NCBI RefSeq assembly: GCF_034343125.1
Contig: NZ_CP139957.1
Span: 1,325,001-1,389,000, forward strand
DNA length: 64,000 nt
Direction of reading: 5' to 3'
Origin: Caldicellulosiruptor danielii
GTDB taxonomy: Bacteria > Bacillota > Thermoanaerobacteria > Caldicellulosiruptorales > Caldicellulosiruptoraceae
The notes below the pieces were generated by a model that saw only the letters and a list, made by a program, of their open reading frames with translations, made no database searches and had not been told where the DNA came from. The translations under genes were made by a program, and so were the position numbers. Shown here one piece after another: positions 42,532 to 50,029 of the stretch (position 1 is its first letter; each line of letters starts with the position of its first letter).

Positions 42532-43737
42532 ATGAAGATAAAATTAAGTATGTGGTTTAAAAAAAGAGGAAAGTTAAATGTTTTTGTATATGTTTTTATA
42601 TGCTTAATAATTATAGGTGTAACTTGTTTTGTTATAAATACTCTAATAAAAAATACTTCAGAACAGATAGGTTATATCGAAAGGTTTGATAAGACTGAAA
42701 ATGGAGATTATTTTGCATTATTTTATGGGAAATTATGGCATAGCAGTGGCAAAGAAGATTTGCTTTTCAAGGTCAAAATGAGCCGTAATAAAATAAAGGG
42801 TTTAGATTATTTTTCTGTACGCTTATTTGCATGGGGAAAAAATCAGGTAGCTTATTGTGGTAATGATTTAAAAGAGTTAATTTTAGTTGATTATAAAACA
42901 AAAAGAGAAGTTTATCGAAAACGAATGCCAGAAATGATAAGATATATCAGTGCTAATAAAAAGACAAATGAATTTGTTATTGCCACTGAAAAAAGATTGT
43001 ATCTTTTAAAATCAGAGTATATTTCAAAAAACAAAATGTATACTTTTTCACTGAAACAAATTACAAGAGGCTCATTTTGCTGGCCAGTTCTCTCACCAAA
43101 CGGAAAGTATATTGCCTGTGGTGAGATGGATAACAAAGAAAATGATGCTGCCACATCTCTGGTTGTGATTGACCTAAACAAAAACAGTAAAAAGAAGCTA
43201 CTTTCTGAAAGATTTGGGGATATGCCAATTAACAATGTTTACAGAATTATTTACTCTGTTGCATGGAGCAGGGATAGCAGATATGTTGCTATCAGTACTT
43301 CAACTCCTGCTGATCCAGCATATATTTGGGTTTCAGTTGCTGATGTGTTAACAGGGAATGTAACAGAGTTTACGAAAAATACAGGGCTATGTAATCCACC
43401 TGTTTGCTCTTTTTCAGAAGATAAATTTATTTTCTCACAGGGGAATCCGGGATACAAGCAATTTGGTGACTTTTCAAATATTAAGGACCCTTTTAGAACA
43501 AAATTGGTGCTATTAAATATCAAAAGTAAAAGGTTAGAATATATAAACCAAAATCCAGAAGATATAAATGTCTACTGGCCTGTTATTGGTTCAAATGGAA
43601 TATATTTTACTGATAAAAGTGGGTACTTTTCGGGTGAGGAAGGGTGTTCAATCTACAAGATAAAGAATAAAAGAGTAATTCTGTTACTTAAAGTTAAGGG
43701 GAGTTTGGTAAGCTATGATATCCTTAAAATATATTAG
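42532..43737 (+). CDS. Membrane-anchored TolB/WD40-like beta-propeller protein
   Basis: A 401-residue protein with a short basic cytosolic start, one membrane helix (about 17-40) and a long extracellular part with propeller strands such as PVLSPNGKYIACGEMD, SVAWSRDSRYVAISTS and YWPVIGSNGIYFTD. GGAGGAA precedes ATG 42532. It is co-transcribed with the NlpC/P60 gene and ends at a hairpin terminator. The last 165 or so residues are duplicated at 48348-48838. It may act as a partner or scaffold for the hydrolase; no catalytic motif is seen. Confidence 0.65.
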   Translation: MKIKLSMWFKKRGKLNVFVYVFICLIIIGVTCFVINTLIKNTSEQIGYIERFDKTENGDYFALFYGKLWHSSGKEDLLFKVKMSRNKIKGLDYFSVRLFAWGKNQVAYCGNDLKELILVDYKTKREVYRKRMPEMIRYISANKKTNEFVIATEKRLYLLKSEYISKNKMYTFSLKQITRGSFCWPVLSPNGKYIACGEMDNKENDAATSLVVIDLNKNSKKKLLSERFGDMPINNVYRIIYSVAWSRDSRYVAISTSTPADPAYIWVSVADVLTGNVTEFTKNTGLCNPPVCSFSEDKFIFSQGNPGYKQFGDFSNIKDPFRTKLVLLNIKSKRLEYINQNPEDINVYWPVIGSNGIYFTDKSGYFSGEEGCSIYKIKNKRVILLLKVKGSLVSYDILKIY

Positions 43738-43765
43738 AGATGGCTAATAAGTCATTCTTTTTTTC
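43738..43765 (+). terminator. Short hairpin terminator
   Basis: ATGGCT (43740-43745) pairs with AGTCAT (43750-43755), with one G-T pair, over an AATA loop; TCTTTTTTTCT follows. Confidence 0.6.
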
Positions 43766-43894
43766 TCCCTTGTTTTTCATAGGTATCAGCATTTCTTCTG
43801 AGAATTGATTTTATCGTGTTTTAGCTTATTTTGACCCAATATTTTCTGAACAAATAAAGCAAAAACGACTTTGAGAAAGTATTTCAAAATTCTC

Positions 43895-43945
43895 TTTACA
43901 AAGCATTTTTACTATTGTAAAATATATGTATAATTACAATTGTAA
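43895..43945 (+). promoter_or_regulatory. Autoregulated BlaI-type promoter/operator (copy A) of blaI-blaR1
   Basis: TTTACA (43895-43900), 17 nt, TAAAAT (43918-43923). Dyad 1 TTTTAC-TATT-GTAAAA (43907-43922) covers the -10. Dyad 2 TTACAATTGTAA (43934-43945), a perfect 12-bp palindrome with TACA-N2-TGTA core, lies over the expected transcription start. Centres are 25 bp apart, the layout also seen in copies C, D and E. Confidence 0.8.
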
Positions 43946-43963
43946 AAGGAGAGTGGTATAAAA

Positions 43964-44344
43964 ATGAACAAGGATTTATTGAAGCCATCAGAAGCAGAGT
44001 TGGAGGTTATGAAGGTTTTGTGGGAAGAAGGAAATCCCCTGAGTGCACCGGAGATAGTACAAAGATTAAAAGAGAAAAACATCAAATGGGAAAAATCAAC
44101 CATATACACCTTGATTGATAGACTTGCAAAGAAAAAGGCAATAAAGCAAGAGAAAAAAGATAAGCTTTACTACTACAGCCCATCAATTAGCAAAGAAGAA
44201 TATGCAAAAATAGAAACTGCAAGGATATTGAATAAGCTATTCAATGGTTCTGTAAAAAGTTTAATAGCAGCCTTAATTGAATGTGGGAACATAAAAAGAG
44301 AAGAGCTTGAGGAGATTAAAAAGTTATTAGAAAAAGAGGAGTAG
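43964..44344 (+). CDS. blaI: BlaI/MecI/CopY-type repressor
   Basis: A winged-helix repressor of 126 residues that binds dyad operators as a dimer and is inactivated by proteolysis when its partner sensor fires. The DNA-binding domain (about 1-75) contains PSEAELEVMKVLWEEGNPLS, NIKWEKSTIYTLIDRLAKK and YYYSP; the C-terminal helices with LFNGSVKSLIAAL form the dimer and cleavage region. It is followed 7 nt later by the BlaR1-like sensor. Its own promoter carries two operators, and the same dyads precede five or six other genes of the island, so it is likely the local master repressor. Antibiotic-related naming should not be taken literally. Confidence 0.92.
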   Translation: MNKDLLKPSEAELEVMKVLWEEGNPLSAPEIVQRLKEKNIKWEKSTIYTLIDRLAKKKAIKQEKKDKLYYYSPSISKEEYAKIETARILNKLFNGSVKSLIAALIECGNIKREELEEIKKLLEKEE

Positions 44345-44351
44345 AGATGAG

Positions 44352-45908
44352 ATGAATATAGAAGTTTTATTCAAGTGGGTTTTGGCAATGACAATAAGTG
44401 GTAGCGTAGCTGTTTTGGTATTTGCTATTTTAAGTAAAATCTTCAAAGAGCATTTAAGTGCAAGGGTAAGGTATTATATTTGGCTGATAGTGCTTTTTTG
44501 TTTTATGATTCCATGGGAAGTGTTATTTAACAGAAAATCATCACTTAGAGTACTAAATCAGAGTGTTATATTAGATAGCAGAAGTTATACAGTTTCAAAC
44601 TTCAGTCAAAGCAGTGTATTGAACTTGCAACCAAGAGGAAATTCATTACAAGGTGGGGCTTTAACAGCCCTGCCTTCTGAAAATGTTGGCTATTTTAATC
44701 CTGAGGTTTTACATGAAGTTATAGTTTATGTCTGGCTCATAGGTGCTGTTGTGTTTTTTGTATGGTTTTTGATAAGGTATATTTGGTTTAAGGTGATAGT
44801 AACAAGAAACTCAAGAGAATGTTCTGATGAATATTGCAAGAGGATAATTGAGAGATATTGTAGGTTAAAAAGAATTTCAAGGAAGATAAAGGTATTAGAA
44901 AGTGACATTATACCAACACCCATGCTTATAGGAACAATTAAGCCCATCTTGTTAATACCTGCAAAGAACATAGCAAGGGAAGACTTAAGACTGATCATAA
45001 GACATGAGCTTGTTCACTTCAGGAGAAAAGATGTATTAGTTAAGTGGTTTAGCAAACTGATAAATGCACTTCATTGGTTTAACCCCCTGTTATACTTTGC
45101 AGTTTTAAAGCTAAATAGAGAGTGTGAATATTCATGTGACGAAGAGGTGATAAGAAAGCTCAAGGAAGATGGCAAAAGAAGGTATGCGGAGGTACTTTAT
45201 AATACACTTTTGGTGAGTATAGGCAGTGGAGCAGGTGCGGCATTTGGTCTGGTAGGTAGAAAAGAAAGCATTGTTGAGAGATTTAGGTTTATTATGAGTT
45301 TGGAAGTAAAGAAAATGAGCAAAGGTGCTAAGGTATTTCTTGTGGTGGTAGTATCAACAACAATATTTTTAAGTGCATTTGTCCAAATTTGGGCAAAGGA
45401 TATTTTGAGTTTTGATAGAAGTGAGACAGAGGCAATCAAATCAACTATAGAAGGATTTTATGAAACGCAGTACAAAGCTTATCTTCAAATGGAGTATATA
45501 GATATAACACCGTACTTGGATATGTCAAAGATACAGAATCATAATAAGGTAATAGCTCTCAAAGAATTGGTATTCAGAAGAAAATATACAGACGAAAAAA
45601 AATATTGTTATGTTGAGAAGAGACATTTTCCATATGAACTTCATTATAAGAACATAGAGCTTGATGGCAATAAAGCCAAAGTAATTATTGACTTAGAGAT
45701 AAAACTGAAAGAAGCATATCCGTCATTTATTTCATATGGAGAAAATATTTTTGAATTAGAAAAGCTGGATGGAAAATGGAAAATAACAAAGCATATCTAT
45801 GACAAATGGGCCTTAATGCATTATGAATTCTATACTGACCAAAAGTTACCAGAACCCGATTATGAGCAAATAAAAAAGCAAATAGATAGAGATTTTGGAA
45901 TTAAGTAA
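44352..45908 (+). CDS. BlaR1/MecR1-like M56 membrane metalloprotease with a novel sensor domain
   Basis: A 518-residue sensor-protease. N-terminal membrane helices (about 8-28, 36-54, 118-140) surround the M56 protease, with zinc motif RHELVHFRRKD (His218, Glu219, His222) and the downstream glutamate region NRECEYSCDEEV. A last helix (about 327-347) exports the C-terminal domain (about 358-518). In BlaR1 and MecR1 that domain is a penicillin-binding transpeptidase with SxxK and KTG motifs; none is present. Instead it closely matches the N-terminal domain of the amidase at 46035 and looks like an NTF2-type ligand-binding fold. The signal is therefore probably not a beta-lactam. GAGGAGTAGAG precedes ATG 44352. 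Confidence 0.88.
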   Translation: MNIEVLFKWVLAMTISGSVAVLVFAILSKIFKEHLSARVRYYIWLIVLFCFMIPWEVLFNRKSSLRVLNQSVILDSRSYTVSNFSQSSVLNLQPRGNSLQGGALTALPSENVGYFNPEVLHEVIVYVWLIGAVVFFVWFLIRYIWFKVIVTRNSRECSDEYCKRIIERYCRLKRISRKIKVLESDIIPTPMLIGTIKPILLIPAKNIAREDLRLIIRHELVHFRRKDVLVKWFSKLINALHWFNPLLYFAVLKLNRECEYSCDEEVIRKLKEDGKRRYAEVLYNTLLVSIGSGAGAAFGLVGRKESIVERFRFIMSLEVKKMSKGAKVFLVVVVSTTIFLSAFVQIWAKDILSFDRSETEAIKSTIEGFYETQYKAYLQMEYIDITPYLDMSKIQNHNKVIALKELVFRRKYTDEKKYCYVEKRHFPYELHYKNIELDGNKAKVIIDLEIKLKEAYPSFISYGENIFELEKLDGKWKITKHIYDKWALMHYEFYTDQKLPEPDYEQIKKQIDRDFGIK

Positions 45909-45944
45909 TATTTGTATGATATTAAAAAATGGAGGCGAAAAGTT

Positions 45945-45977
45945 ATGTCGTACATTCTTATTTTCAATAGTTCCTGA
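45945..45977 (+). other. Ten-codon ORF behind a strong ribosome site
   Basis: GGAGGCG (45931-45937) is followed by ATG 45945, but the frame closes after MSYILIFNSS. The amidase that follows at 46035 has no comparable ribosome site. Either this is a short leader peptide or the original amidase 5' end was lost and this is what remains. Confidence 0.4.
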
Positions 45978-46034
45978 TTAAACAGAAGATAATAGTTTCG
46001 AATAATTTATTGTTTAATTTAAAGAAAAATTGTA

Positions 46035-47183
46035 TTGATTTTATTATGCTTCATTCTAATAATGTCAAATTCCATTGCCTATGCAGACTTATATTTTTTA
46101 AAAAACTCTGAAGAAGATAACATAAAAAACATTATCGAATCTTTTTACAATACTCAGTACGATGCATATTTACAAATGGAATATAAGGATATAACACCTT
46201 ACCTTGATATGACTAAAATACAAAATCAAAACAAAGTAATAGCTCTGAAAAATTTAACAGCAAGAAGAAAGTATATTTATCAAAAAGGTTATTGTTACAT
46301 CGAAAAGAGACGATTTCCATTAGAGTTCAATTACAAAGCTATTGATATAAACGGTAATCAAGCAAGCGTCATATTAGAAATAAAATTAGATGGACAGAAT
46401 GCTTATCCACCTTTTATTTGTGGTGGCGAAAATATATTTAAGTTAATAAAAATGGAAAATAACTGGAAAATTACAGGACATGATTACGAAGATCTAAGTT
46501 TCTACGAAATTTCAAAAGAAAAATTAATAAGAGAATTTCAACTAAAAGAATTAGCTGAAATGATTGATAAAGAATTTTCTCCTGATTTGAAAAAAGAATA
46601 TAGAAACTTCAGTGATGTTGAATTGAAAAGCAATGTTGGAATTCTCAGTTTGCCAGCGGTAAATCATTATTATAGTACATCAAGGGCTGTTGAATATGCA
46701 AACAAATACGTATTTAACCGTAATACCAAGTTTTATGATGCAACCTCTGGAGGAGGAGATTGTACAAATTTTGCCTCTCAAGTTTTGTGGTATGGATTTG
46801 GAGCAAATGATACTATGAACGATATATTAAACAAAGTGATGATGGTTCCTGGTTCATACGAAGAAGGGTGGTATGCCGGTCCTGGTGGAGGCTCACGAAA
46901 TTGGGAGAATGTTGAAGCTTTCTGGAGTTATATGACAAGCTATAAATCTATTGACACACCTGGTCCACGCGCTGTTGTAGTAGACAGTATAAATTCATTA
47001 GATAATGGTGGAATAATGCAAATTGATTTTTCTAATGACGGAAAATTTGAGCATGCAGTAATTCTTGTAGATAAAACTACCTTGAAATTTGCTCAGCATA
47101 CACCAAATACCTATCGTTATTATCAAGAATACACAGGCGCAAAAAGATTTTTCAACCCATATTATTTTAGAGAAATAGAATAA
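46035..47183 (+). CDS. Exported amidase (Amidase_6 type) sharing the BlaR1-like sensor domain
   Basis: A 382-residue protein with a hydrophobic signal (ILLCFILIMSNSIAYA, about 2-17). An N-terminal domain (about 25-185) nearly identical to the sensor domain of the preceding protein is followed by a C-terminal domain with TSGGGDCTNFASQVLWYG (candidate nucleophile Cys243) and KFEHAVIL (His340), as in the Amidase_6 group of putative cell-wall amidases. The translation start is weak: TTG 46035 or ATT 46029, with only TTTAAAGAAA upstream. It lies 126 nt after blaR1 with no terminator between, so it is probably read from promoter A. Substrate unknown; peptidoglycan-like peptide is the likely target. 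Confidence 0.72.
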   Translation: MILLCFILIMSNSIAYADLYFLKNSEEDNIKNIIESFYNTQYDAYLQMEYKDITPYLDMTKIQNQNKVIALKNLTARRKYIYQKGYCYIEKRRFPLEFNYKAIDINGNQASVILEIKLDGQNAYPPFICGGENIFKLIKMENNWKITGHDYEDLSFYEISKEKLIREFQLKELAEMIDKEFSPDLKKEYRNFSDVELKSNVGILSLPAVNHYYSTSRAVEYANKYVFNRNTKFYDATSGGGDCTNFASQVLWYGFGANDTMNDILNKVMMVPGSYEEGWYAGPGGGSRNWENVEAFWSYMTSYKSIDTPGPRAVVVDSINSLDNGGIMQIDFSNDGKFEHAVILVDKTTLKFAQHTPNTYRYYQEYTGAKRFFNPYYFREIE

Positions 47184-47290
47184 GAATACAACAAATACAA
47201 TATTATTTTCCACTATCTTCATAGATTGCACATCTTAAGAAATTGTGTTAATATAAATATTTTCTTAATATTCTTAATGTTTTTCTGAAG

Positions 47291-47968
47291 GTGTGCTTTT
47301 TATTAAAAAATTATAAAATGGGAGGCGGAATACATTTTGAAAATAAAAAAGTTATTCCATATTTTTTATTACTCGTACTAATTATACTGAATATAACCGG
47401 ATGTTCAAGAAATAATTTTCCGAAAAAAGAGGACAAATACACTAAAACACAAAAAATAGCTATTTCAGCGTTATCAGATACTTTTTCTATGTATAAAACA
47501 AAAAAGTTTAATTTGCTTAAATACAAAAAATATAATAATTGGCATTTATTTTTATATTATATGACTACCGATAATTCACCACAATATTTGTTATGCTTGG
47601 TTGAAAACAATAAAGCGTTATGGTATGCATCTGCTGGGTATCCAGCAATGAGTATGGGATTTGGAGTAAATCGGGTCAAATACAAAGGTAAAAGCATTTA
47701 TTTTTGCAACCTAAATACTTCCACTTGGATACCATCAACAGGAGCACGAAAGCCTACAAATTACACTAAAATGGTATTTGAATTTGAAAATGGAACAAAA
47801 CTAATAGAAAATGTAAAAGGTGATAAGGGATATATTGTTATTGTAGACGGTTATAAAAAGCTAAAAGACATAATCTTATATAACGCAAAAGGAGAAATAG
47901 TAAATAGATACGAAGATATAGGTTATGACTGTTATGAGTGTAAGATAGTTGGGTTTAAATCAAAATAA
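47291..47968 (+). CDS. Lipoprotein of unknown function, 5' end possibly frameshifted
   Basis: A hydrophobic segment VIPYFLLLVLIILNITGC ends in a lipobox (ITGC), so the mature part would be a lipid-anchored beta-rich protein of about 190 residues with no known motif. In the sequence as given the frame can only start at GTG 47291 or ATG 47318, neither well placed. The strong site GGGAGGCGG (47320-47328) serves TTG 47338, which is out of frame. One extra A in the six-A run at 47345-47350 would give MKIKKVIPYFLL, a textbook lipoprotein start. No BlaI-type dyad was seen directly upstream. Confidence 0.6.
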   Translation: MCFLLKNYKMGGGIHFENKKVIPYFLLLVLIILNITGCSRNNFPKKEDKYTKTQKIAISALSDTFSMYKTKKFNLLKYKKYNNWHLFLYYMTTDNSPQYLLCLVENNKALWYASAGYPAMSMGFGVNRVKYKGKSIYFCNLNTSTWIPSTGARKPTNYTKMVFEFENGTKLIENVKGDKGYIVIVDGYKKLKDIILYNAKGEIVNRYEDIGYDCYECKIVGFKSK

Positions 47969-48126
47969 CTCTTACTTTTTGATTAATTACCAAAGTATAA
48001 AGTATATTCAAGGATGCTTTTTAAAGTTTGTTTCATATTTAAAAAAATCAAACTAAAAGATTTATATATGAGGTTTTATATATACAGCTTTACAAATTAA
48101 ATGATCTGAAAATATTTTAAAACTTC

Positions 48127-48180
48127 TTTACAAGTCAATTTTACAAATGTATAATATAGGTGTAACTACAAATATAAAAT
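48127..48180 (+). promoter_or_regulatory. BlaI-type promoter/operator (copy D) before a gene remnant
   Basis: TTTACA (48127-48132), 17 nt, TATAAT (48150-48155). Dyad 1 TACAAATGTA (48142-48151) is exact; dyad 2 TACAAATATA (48167-48176) has decayed on one side; centres 25 bp apart. It is a sister of copy C and is followed by a remnant of the gene copy C controls. Confidence 0.65.
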
Positions 48181-48184
48181 AATA

Positions 48185-48838
48185 AATGATGTTTATGTTT
48201 TGGTACCATCTCAAGAAAATGTCTATGTCCTTAAAGTGGCTACTTGGCAGCCTGCTGATGAGTTTATGAAAGAATTAGAAGGTTTCTAACTTGGGTGAAA
48301 ACAATGACAACATTAGCTAAATAGCTTACTTTGCAACCAATTATAATACAGAATTATTTACTCTGTTGCATGGAGCAGGGATAGCAGATGTGTTGCTATC
48401 AGTACTTCAACTCCTGCTGATCCATCATATATTTGGGTTTCAGTTGCTGACGTGTTAACCGGGAATGTAACAGAGTTTACGAAAAATACAGGACTATGTA
48501 ATCCGCCTGTTTGCTCTTTTTCAGAAAATAAATTTATTTTCTCACAGGGAAGTCCTGGATATAAAGAATTTGGTGACTATTCAAATATTAAGGACCCTTT
48601 TAGAGCAAAATTGGTGCTATTAAGTATTAAAAATGGAAATTCAGAATATATCAACCGAATTCCAAAAAATATAAATGCCTACTGGCCTGTTATTGGTTTA
48701 GATGGAATATATTTTACTGATAGAGGTGGATACATTGCAAGTAAAGAAGAGTGTTCAATTTACAAGTTAAAAAACGAAAAGGTAGTTTATTTATTAAATA
48801 AAGGAAATTTAGTGAGTTATGATATTATCAAATATTAG
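48185..48838 (+). pseudogene. Collapsed duplicate of the NlpC/P60 - propeller operon
   Basis: Three pieces are joined. 48185-48280 matches 41707-41802 (inside the NlpC/P60 gene) at 92 of 96 positions by my count. 48329-48350 resembles 42033-42054. 48348-48838 matches 43241-43737, the end of the propeller gene. The first piece runs into a stop at 48287. An open frame from GTG 48452 to 48838 (128 residues) encodes only the last propeller blades, without membrane anchor or start signals. It is a deletion derivative of a duplicated operon and probably not functional, though its promoter (copy D) looks intact. Confidence 0.8.
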
Positions 48839-48955
48839 ATCAGGCAAGTAATTTTAAAAGCAAGTTTTTCAATTTTGTTATAAAGGTTATTCATCCAAAG
48901 TTGAGTTGTTTATATTTTTCTTTCAACAACAGGAATTAAAATAATAAAATACAAA

Positions 48956-48986
48956 ACGGGGAAACAATCTTAATTCCCCGTTTTTT
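48956..48986. terminator. Bidirectional terminator between the island and mtnA
   Basis: ACGGGGAA (48956-48963) pairs with TTCCCCGT (48974-48981), with TTTTT on the + strand side and AAAA before the stem, so it works in both directions. It ends mtnA on the - strand. Confidence 0.85.
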
Positions 48987-48992
48987 AATAGT

Positions 48993-50021
48993 CTACCATT
49001 CTTTGAGTTTTAAAATACCCTCCTCAAACGGTGGGAAAATAACACCTTTTTCTGTAATTATAGCAGTAATGTTTTCGGCCGGCGTCACATCAAATGCAGG
49101 ATTGAAAACCTTCGATTCATCCGGGACAATCTTTTTACCATTGAAAAATCTTATTTCATCTTCGCTTCTTTCTTCAATAGGAATTTCTGAGCCTGATTTT
49201 ATGTTAAAATCAATGGTTGATACTGGTGCTGCAATGTAAAAAGGAATGCCATGGTGTTTTGCCAAAACAGAAAGAGAGTAAGTTCCAATCTTGTTTGCCG
49301 TATCTCCATTTAAAGCAATTCTGTCTGCACCCACAATAACGCAATCAATTTTTCCAAGTTTCATAAGATAACCTGCCATATTATCACAAATAACTGTGTT
49401 AGGAATTCCATCCTCAGAAAGTTCAAATGCTGTGAGCCTTGCCCCTTGAAGATACGGTCTGGTCTCATCTACATAAACATGAATGTTCTTGCCGGTAAAG
49501 TGAGCTTCACGGATAACACCAAGTGCAGTTCCATACCCACCTGTTGCTAAAGCTCCTGCATTACAGTGAGTAAGAATATTTGCACCTTCTTTTATAAGTG
49601 TATTTCCATTCTCACCAATCTTTTTATTGATATTTTTATCTTCCTCTTCTATTTTCCTTGCCTCATCCAGCAGCAAACTATAAATTTGACTTTGAGAAAG
49701 ATTTCTTGCCTCTTTAAAAATCTTTTTCATTCTCTCAAGCGCCCAAAAAAGATTTACAGCAGTAGGTCTTGAGTTTGCAAGATAGTTTATGATCTCATAA
49801 ATTTTAGTTAAATCCATGTTCTTTTCAATTATCTCCTTAAAGCCTAAAACAACACCATATGCAGCAACAATTCCAATCAAAGGTGCTCCTCTTATAATCA
49901 TATCTTTTATCGCTATATATACATCTTGGTACGTACTGCAAACAAAATATTCTTTTTCAAAAGGCAACTTTCTTTGGTCGAGGACAATGAGCTTATCATT
50001 TTTAAACTCAAAGTGTTTCAT
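48993..50021 (-). CDS. mtnA: S-methyl-5-thioribose-1-phosphate isomerase
   Basis: Methionine salvage enzyme converting methylthioribose-1-phosphate to methylthioribulose-1-phosphate. IRGAPLIGIVAAYG (about 43-56), the ILTHCNAGALATGGYGTAL region with the catalytic Cys, and GADRIALNGDTANKIGTY with the catalytic Asp are intact. Length 342 is normal. An eIF2B-related ribose-1,5-bisphosphate isomerase is the alternative, but the neighbouring mtnP supports mtnA. It starts 8 nt after mtnP on the same strand. Confidence 0.94.
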   Translation of the reverse strand: MKHFEFKNDKLIVLDQRKLPFEKEYFVCSTYQDVYIAIKDMIIRGAPLIGIVAAYGVVLGFKEIIEKNMDLTKIYEIINYLANSRPTAVNLFWALERMKKIFKEARNLSQSQIYSLLLDEARKIEEEDKNINKKIGENGNTLIKEGANILTHCNAGALATGGYGTALGVIREAHFTGKNIHVYVDETRPYLQGARLTAFELSEDGIPNTVICDNMAGYLMKLGKIDCVIVGADRIALNGDTANKIGTYSLSVLAKHHGIPFYIAAPVSTIDFNIKSGSEIPIEERSEDEIRFFNGKKIVPDESKVFNPAFDVTPAENITAIITEKGVIFPPFEEGILKLKEW

Positions 50022-50029
50022 CTTCCTTC

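Noticed and set aside
43964-45908. A beta-lactam resistance locus (blaI-blaR1)
   Set aside because: No beta-lactamase or alternative transpeptidase gene is nearby, and the sensor's outer domain lacks penicillin-binding motifs. Only the regulatory chassis is shared.
45423-46440. A sequencing or assembly duplication of the sensor/amidase domain
   Set aside because: The two copies differ at many codons, including silent positions, and sit in different proteins, so they are old duplicates rather than an artefact.
36178-48955. An integrated phage or transposon
   Set aside because: No integrase, transposase, att-type direct repeats or phage structural genes were found. Internal repeats are promoter and gene duplications.
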